A stretch of 64,000 bases of DNA from AC-32 sp963715575. GTDB taxonomy: Bacteria > Actinomycetota > Thermoleophilia > Gaiellales > Gaiellaceae. The stretch is from the NCBI GenBank assembly GCA_963715575.1, contig OY970250.1:1054001-1118000 (forward strand), given 5' to 3'. The notes below the pieces were generated by a model that was not told where the DNA came from, made no database searches, and saw only the letters and a program-made list of their open reading frames with translations. The position numbers were made by a program, and so were the translations under genes. Shown one piece after another: positions 58,011-64,000 of this stretch. How positions within the stretch are numbered: position 1 is the first letter of the stretch; the number at the start of each line of letters is the position of its first letter.

Positions 58011-59717
58011 TCAGCGTCCGACCGCGGCCGCAGCGTCGACCAGACCCGCGCCGTAGGCATCGCCGAAGGCGATCGGGTGCGCCTGGTCGAGGTGGCAGAA
58101 GCCGGTCGCGCACGGGACGCCGCTCAGCGAGGAGGCCGCGTTGAACGGATCCGTCGGGCCCATGAAGTTGACGGGCGCATGGCTGGCGGTATCGGTCAGC
58201 CGCTGCACGAGCGCCGCGGGGCGCCCGACCAGCTCGCGGTGGGCCGAGAGCACGAGCGCCGCGGCGCCGACCGCGTTCGGGGTCGACATCGAGGTGCCCT
58301 GCAGCCAGCCGTAGGCGTCGCCCTTGGCCGTGAAACAGGACGAGTTGAAGGCCGACGACTGCACCGGGTCCTTGCAGATCAACCCCTGCTTGGCGAGCGC
58401 GCCGAACGAGCCCCACGTGTCGGCGAGGACGTCGCCCGGCCCGCCGTCCCAGGCCGGGATCTCGTACGCGCGGGCGCCGCCCGGGGCCGAGAGGTCGACC
58501 CGTGAGCCGTAGTTCGAGTAGTAGGCGAGCTGATCGCGCGCGCCGACGTGCGAGCTCCAGCGCAGCGGCACCGAGGCCGGCGCGGCGCCGATCGCGTTCG
58601 CGGTCGCCGAGACCATCGTCACGCCGGGGACGCCGCCGGGATAGACGAGCCCGCCGCGGAGGTCGGAGGCCTCGAGCGACTCGCTGCCGGGAGCCGTCAG
58701 CGCGATTCCCTGAGGGCCGGTCGAGACCTGGCCGACGCCCTCGAGGCGGCGGCCGTCGATCGTCATCGCCACGCGGTCGACCCGCACGTGCTCGTTGCCG
58801 GCCGCCGCGAAGACCGGCACCCCGTGCCGGCGGCAGTAGTCGACCGCGTCGGTGAAGAGCAGGAAGTCCTGGATCGACGCCTCGTCCGACGGGTCGGCGT
58901 AGCCCTCGATCGACATGTTCACGACGTCGATCCGAGGGTCCGAGCAGGCGGACACGAGGCCGGTGAGGATCCAGCTCGAGAGCCCGCCGAGGCCGGCCGC
59001 GAGCACCTTGTAGGAGCCGATCCGGACGCCCGGGGCGACGCCGTTCGAGGCGAAGCCGTTGAGCGCGCCGGCGATGCGGCTTGCGACCCAGGTGCCGTGA
59101 CCCTCGAGGTCCTCGTCGCCGCGGCAGTCACGCAGGCCCTTGCGGTCGATGAAGCCGAGGCCGAAGAGCGCCTTCAGGTCGTCGCAGGGGATGAAGTTGC
59201 CGCCGAGCTTCTTGTCCACGATGCCGTGCAGCTCGCGGTGGTTGTCGTCGACGCCCGTGTCGAGCACGGCGACGGCGACCGAGCGGTCGCCGGTCGTGCG
59301 ACGCCAGGCGGACTGGAGGTTCAGGCGGTCGTCGTCCCACTGGAAGAGCGCGTGCCACGGGTCGAAGTCCGGGACGCTGCGATCGTCGCGCGGGCCGTCA
59401 CCGCGCCGGTCGTCCCGCAGGTCGTCGCGGCGGTCCGAGGCGAAGAGCGTGTCGGTGAAGAGGCCCGTCACGACCGGCTTCGAGGCCACGCGCGAGTCGA
59501 AGCCCGCCGAGGCGGGCACGACCGCGAGCGCGTCGATCGCGCTCAGGTCGCCGACGACGACTCCGCCGGCCGCGGTGACCGCCGCCCGCATCTGCGCCGG
59601 CGTCGAGCCCGGCGAGAACCGGACCACAGTGACACCGAAGGGATTGCCGGCGGCAGTGGCAGATCCTGTGAATGCGAGCGCGGCGGCTAGCGTCGCAAGG
59701 AGAAGCGTGGGCCGCAT
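58011..59717 (-). CDS. Secreted subtilisin-family (S8) serine protease
   Basis: This 568-residue protease has a signal peptide ('PTLLLATLAAALAFTGSATAAG'), a propeptide-like region (about 25-110) and a subtilase domain with Asp153 in 'VAVLDTGVDD', His207 in 'EGHGTWVAS' and Ser476 in 'GTSMSTPNAVG'. 'VFAAAGNE' carries the oxyanion Asn. It should act outside the cell. A GTG precedes the ATG by one codon; ATG 59717 is used. An acidic Asp/Arg-rich insert ('SDRRDDLRDDRRGDG') lies between propeptide and catalytic domain. Confidence 0.93.
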   Translation of the reverse strand: MRPTLLLATLAAALAFTGSATAAGNPFGVTVVRFSPGSTPAQMRAAVTAAGGVVVGDLSAIDALAVVPASAGFDSRVASKPVVTGLFTDTLFASDRRDDLRDDRRGDGPRDDRSVPDFDPWHALFQWDDDRLNLQSAWRRTTGDRSVAVAVLDTGVDDNHRELHGIVDKKLGGNFIPCDDLKALFGLGFIDRKGLRDCRGDEDLEGHGTWVASRIAGALNGFASNGVAPGVRIGSYKVLAAGLGGLSSWILTGLVSACSDPRIDVVNMSIEGYADPSDEASIQDFLLFTDAVDYCRRHGVPVFAAAGNEHVRVDRVAMTIDGRRLEGVGQVSTGPQGIALTAPGSESLEASDLRGGLVYPGGVPGVTMVSATANAIGAAPASVPLRWSSHVGARDQLAYYSNYGSRVDLSAPGGARAYEIPAWDGGPGDVLADTWGSFGALAKQGLICKDPVQSSAFNSSCFTAKGDAYGWLQGTSMSTPNAVGAAALVLSAHRELVGRPAALVQRLTDTASHAPVNFMGPTDPFNAASSLSGVPCATGFCHLDQAHPIAFGDAYGAGLVDAAAAVGR

Positions 59718-59776
59718 CACCGTGAAGCAGGCGTCGGCAACCGGTCGTGGTTCCTACATCACCCGTTCTAGGAGAC

Positions 59777-59806
59777 GCGAAGGGCCGCCCGCAGGCGGCC
59801 CTTCGC
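59777..59806 (-). terminator. Hairpin terminator after the 762-residue Asp-box gene
   Basis: Perfect 13-bp arms (59777-59789 and 59794-59806) with loop CGCA, 22 bases past the stop of the leftward gene at 59829 and before the subtilase. Confidence 0.72.
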
Positions 59807-59828
59807 CGTTCACACATGCGTCGGAGCC

Positions 59829-62117
59829 CTAGTGATGGCCTCCGTGATCGTGCTTGTCGGTCACGCCGAGCGGGCATGGCGTCACGATCCACGGCGTCAG
59901 GTCCGTGGACTTCGCCTTGTCAGGCCCGTTCAGGCTGTCGAAGAACACGTCCGACTGCTCGCAGATCGGGTTGCGCCCGGGCTGGAAGCTCGTCGGGTCG
60001 CCCGAGCCCCGGCCGTTGCGTGCGTCGGTCCAGAGGCCGTAGGCCTTGTCGCGGTTCGGATCGTTCCCGTGGCTGTCGAGCAGCGGGTTGATCGAGCCGG
60101 TCGCGTTCATCGTGTAGTCGCCGCCGAACAGCCCGGCCCGGAACGTGTAGTCCCAGTTGGACGGGGTGTCGGAGACCTGGACGTTCTTGAACGGCAGCGT
60201 CGCCGAGTTCTGACCCTGCCCAGGCACCGCGCCTGGGGCGGGGTTGAATCCGGTCGCAGCGGTCGGATTGACGATCGCCTCCGGCGCCACGCACTGGTTC
60301 GCACCGGCAGGAACCGGACCGGTCGTCGTCTGGCTGACCGTCACGGTCTTGGTGATCTTGCACGTCGCACCCCAGAACCAGGCGAGGTAGTTGCCGACCT
60401 CGGTCTTGCTCGTGGGCCACGGGCCTTGACCGGCCGGCGAGTCGGTGTCGAGCCGGCGATCGTGGAACGTGACGTTGAGCTCGCCGTCGGTGTTGATCGT
60501 CACCCACGGGAACCACTGGTCGGCGCCGAAGTTGTGCTCGAGGCATCCCGACTGGGTACCCGCGATGGTCCCGTTGTTGCGACCGCAGTCGCGCGCTCCC
60601 TGGCGGAAGTTCGTCGGCGCGTTCGCATTGGCGGCGGTCGGAGCCTCCGACCGGTCGTTGTTCACCCGCGTCGGGCCGATCCACGTCAGGCCGTCGTCCG
60701 TCGACTTGTAGAAGAACGCGTCGTTGTTCGAGTCGCGAATCGTACCGTTGCGGTTGTCGACCAGCACGACGTACAGGTCGTCGGCGAACGCGCCGCCGCG
60801 CTTGTCGGCCGCGATCGAGTTCATGATCGGGTCGAAGCGGAAGCAGCTGTTCGTCGGCACGGCGCGGGTCGAGCCCTGGCCGCGGGCGACGCAGTCGCTG
60901 CGGCCGTTGACGCCGCGAGGCTCGTTCACGTCGTAGAGCGTGTCGACCCGGGTCGGGCCGGTGAACGTCTGGCCGCCGTCCTTCGAGTTGACGACCAGGT
61001 ACTGGTCCTCATCCTGGGTGTCGCCGTTGATGAAGCCGACCCAGAGCTCGCCGCTGGTCGGGTTGACCGTGGTCTCGGAGCCCTGGTTGTCGGCGCATTC
61101 GTTGCCCGGGCGACCGCCGGCGGCACAGAACGAGCCGGAGCCGTTGATGATCTTCGGCGCCGACCACGTGTGACCGCGGTCATCCGAGTAGCTGAAGTAG
61201 ATCTGCGCCGAGCCGGCCGCCGAGAACAGCGAGTAGGTCACGTAGAGCCGGTCGCTCCCGACCTGCTCGTCGTTGCAGGTGATCGGGCTGCGGCTGATCG
61301 GCCCGAAGCACTGCGGCGTCACGCCCGCAGGGCGCGGTCCGGCCGAGAGCCACTCCTTGTCGTTCGCCGGCACGCTTCCGTTCAGGGACGAGTCGTTGTC
61401 CTGAATGAAGTTGACCGTGCCGTCCCCTGGCTGCCTCGGATCGCCAGGCCCACCGCAGACGGCGTTCCGGTCGGTCGTCCCGATGGCGACGCAGGGCCGC
61501 GACCAGGTGAAGCCGCCGTTGGTCGACCGGCTCACCCAGACGCCGCTCGTGTCGTCCGTGCGGTTGAAGTTGATGTCCGCGTAGTACGCGATTCCCTGGC
61601 GGTCGTAGACGATCGACGGATCGCCGCCGCCGTCCAGGTTGTCGCCGCTGGGCAGGGACGGGAACGGGATGATCCCGTCGTACCAGTGGTTTCCGTTGTC
61701 GGTCGAGGCGTAGAAGCCCGAGGTACCCCAGCCCAGACGGTAGTCGTTCGCCCCCCCGAGGAGGTTCTTCTTCTCGATCGGGTTGATGTCGAGAGCGGTC
61801 TCGTCCTGCGGCATGCAGGAGTAGTCCTGGTTGGCGCGGACGTCGTTGCCCTCGTTGCTCATCTTCTCCACCTGATCCATGGCGAGCTGCCGAAGCGGCT
61901 TCGGGTCGTCGCCCTTCAGCCCCGCCTGCGGGCACTCGGTGATTGCGTTACCGAGACTGTTGAAGTCCTGATACTGGATCGGGCCCGAGACGGCGGTGGT
62001 GTCTTCGTCCTCGTTGGCCCACGGCGGCTCCTGGACGGCCGATGCGGATCCGACCGACATGACCAAGAGCGCGCAGAGCGCCACGAGAGGCAGAAGCACA
62101 GCAAGAGCTCTCCTCAC
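59829..62117 (-). CDS. Secreted Asp-box (sialidase-fold) protein
   Basis: This 762-residue exported protein has a signal peptide ('LAVLLPLVALCALLVMSVGSASA') and at least five Asp boxes: 'STDNGNHW', 'STNGGFTW', 'SDDRGHTW', 'SKDGGQTF' and 'STDDGLTW'. These indicate a six-bladed sialidase-type propeller. Cys pairs and a His-rich tail ('KHDHGGHH') are present. An exo-sialidase activity cannot be confirmed because the catalytic Arg triad and Tyr/Glu pair were not identified. The GTG start follows GGGGGAGAAC. Confidence 0.82.
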   Translation of the reverse strand: MRRALAVLLPLVALCALLVMSVGSASAVQEPPWANEDEDTTAVSGPIQYQDFNSLGNAITECPQAGLKGDDPKPLRQLAMDQVEKMSNEGNDVRANQDYSCMPQDETALDINPIEKKNLLGGANDYRLGWGTSGFYASTDNGNHWYDGIIPFPSLPSGDNLDGGGDPSIVYDRQGIAYYADINFNRTDDTSGVWVSRSTNGGFTWSRPCVAIGTTDRNAVCGGPGDPRQPGDGTVNFIQDNDSSLNGSVPANDKEWLSAGPRPAGVTPQCFGPISRSPITCNDEQVGSDRLYVTYSLFSAAGSAQIYFSYSDDRGHTWSAPKIINGSGSFCAAGGRPGNECADNQGSETTVNPTSGELWVGFINGDTQDEDQYLVVNSKDGGQTFTGPTRVDTLYDVNEPRGVNGRSDCVARGQGSTRAVPTNSCFRFDPIMNSIAADKRGGAFADDLYVVLVDNRNGTIRDSNNDAFFYKSTDDGLTWIGPTRVNNDRSEAPTAANANAPTNFRQGARDCGRNNGTIAGTQSGCLEHNFGADQWFPWVTINTDGELNVTFHDRRLDTDSPAGQGPWPTSKTEVGNYLAWFWGATCKITKTVTVSQTTTGPVPAGANQCVAPEAIVNPTAATGFNPAPGAVPGQGQNSATLPFKNVQVSDTPSNWDYTFRAGLFGGDYTMNATGSINPLLDSHGNDPNRDKAYGLWTDARNGRGSGDPTSFQPGRNPICEQSDVFFDSLNGPDKAKSTDLTPWIVTPCPLGVTDKHDHGGHH

Positions 62118-62156
62118 GTTCTCCCCCTTTCCGCCCGGCCCGTTGCCGGGCGCGCG

Positions 62157-62177
62157 TGTGCAACGCGCGGCACTATA
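62157..62177 (-). promoter_or_regulatory. Promoter element of the 762-residue Asp-box gene
   Basis: Minus-strand TATAGT (62177-62172), nine bases, then TGCACA (62162-62157), echoing the elements at 57354 and 57953. The leader would be about 45 bases. The -35 region is not clear. Confidence 0.42.
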
Positions 62178-62221
62178 CGGCGGACCGCCTCGCAGTGCGA
62201 TTTACAACCGGCCTTGCGGCG

Positions 62222-62800
62222 CTAGCGAGCGGCGGCGAGCAGGCGTGCCTGCTGCTTGCGGGCGAGCGCGAGCGCGTCGCGGAGGGTCAGCTTGCCCTCG
62301 AAGCCGTTCAGGTCGAGCTCAGCCGCAGCATTGTCCTGGCGCCAGACGATCGAGTAGCCGCGGACGTTCACTCCGCCCGGCTGCAGGAAGGTGTAGGCAA
62401 TCGCCGCCTCGCCGAGCGTTCCCGGGTCGATCGGCTTTCCCGCCAGGCGGGACAGATGCTCCTTGTCGGCCTCGAGCTCCTTCTTCGCGCCGCCCGAGTC
62501 TTCGAACAGGTCGGCGCGAGAGGCGATCACGACCGGCCCGAGCGTCGCCGGCGAGCCGCTGCGGTGGAAGCGGCCGATCCAGCCGCCGAGGCGGCCGTTC
62601 CGCTCGGGATCGGCGCGGGTGCCCGGCTGGTCGGAGGCGAGCTGACGCCCGAGGTAGAACGCCGTGAACGCCTTCGGCAGGTCACGCTGCTGCAGCACCA
62701 GCTTGGAGAGCTTCGAGCTCGGGATCGTCGTCCCCGACGAGCCGCAGCCGGCCAGCAGGAAGACACCAAGCACAGCGGCCGCGATCAGTCGCGCCGCCAC
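62222..62800 (-). CDS. Lipoprotein of unknown function
   Basis: This 192-residue protein has a lipoprotein signal with lipobox 'LLAGC' (Cys19), a Ser/Thr linker and a soluble domain: 'LVLQQRDLPKAFTAFYLGRQLASDQPGTRADPERNGRLGGWIGRFHRSGSP' and 'SRADLFEDSGGAKKELEADKEHL'. I do not recognise the family. The GTG at 62800 lies 3 bases after the fumC stop, so it is probably transcribed with fumC. Confidence 0.68.
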   Translation of the reverse strand: MAARLIAAAVLGVFLLAGCGSSGTTIPSSKLSKLVLQQRDLPKAFTAFYLGRQLASDQPGTRADPERNGRLGGWIGRFHRSGSPATLGPVVIASRADLFEDSGGAKKELEADKEHLSRLAGKPIDPGTLGEAAIAYTFLQPGGVNVRGYSIVWRQDNAAAELDLNGFEGKLTLRDALALARKQQARLLAAAR

Positions 62801-62803
62801 CGG

Positions 62804-64000
<1,197 letters not shown>

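Noticed and set aside
59829..62117. Calling the Asp-box protein a sialidase
   Set aside because: Asp boxes are structural; the catalytic Arg triad, Tyr and Glu could not be identified by eye.

Overview
The window is very GC-rich DNA (sampled rows run about 70-75% G+C) packed with short-spaced genes on both strands. Many genes start on GTG, many neighbours overlap by 1-4 bases, and at least eighteen genes have a TANNNT box 6-9 bases in front of the start codon (leaderless-type promoters). With a futalosine-pathway gene (MqnD), a GerW/YtfJ protein, DUF3830, a PuuD-type urate hydroxylase and many secreted Asp-box (BNR) proteins, this fits a chromosome of a high-GC actinobacterium, possibly class Thermoleophilia. 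That placement is inference; there is no rRNA here to confirm it.

Layout. 0-6 kb: DUF4389 membrane protein, three crotonases, a cytoplasmic HtrA-like protease, a GerW-family protein and an LtrA gene broken by an in-frame stop. 6-11 kb: a large secreted M36 metalloprotease and two DMT-type transporters. 11-22 kb: a purine-breakdown cluster. A three-subunit xanthine dehydrogenase runs leftward, and adenine deaminase, 8-oxoguanine deaminase, HIU hydrolase, OHCU decarboxylase, urate hydroxylase PuuD and a DUF3830 protein run rightward. An M20 amidohydrolase and an MFS carrier follow. The genes convert adenine, (hypo)xanthine and 8-oxoguanine to urate and then to allantoin. 22-29.6 kb: aldehyde dehydrogenase, thiolase, MqnD, a DtxR-type regulator, OCD-family enzyme and several small unknowns. 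29.6-36 kb: a branched-chain-amino-acid-type ABC system in which permease and ATPase are one polypeptide, with a binding protein translationally coupled to an unknown anchored protein. 36-38.8 kb: an atypical lower-GC segment carrying one cyclase-STAND-TPR regulator, bracketed by two copies of a tRNA-Arg sequence. 38.7-45.5 kb: YgfZ, a DHA2 drug exporter, a short MDR reductase, groES-groEL with a CIRCE operator, NUDIX, ASCH and zinc-ribbon proteins. 45.5-54 kb: pyruvate dehydrogenase E1alpha/E1beta/E2 with lipB and lipA close by, so enzyme and lipoylation machinery sit together; an HD-GYP protein and a TMEM175-like protein lie among them. 54-62 kb: secreted Asp-box proteins and a subtilase, with one truncated paralogue. 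62-64 kb: a lipoprotein and fumC, which runs off the right edge.

The most notable observations are the uniform leaderless promoter geometry (including four divergent gene pairs with back-to-back -10 boxes), the tRNA-bracketed regulator segment, the LtrA stop codon, the LivM-LivG fusion, a family of palindromic intergenic repeats, and a truncated Asp-box gene that kept a near-consensus promoter. I found no CRISPR array, insertion sequence, phage or recognisable defence system.
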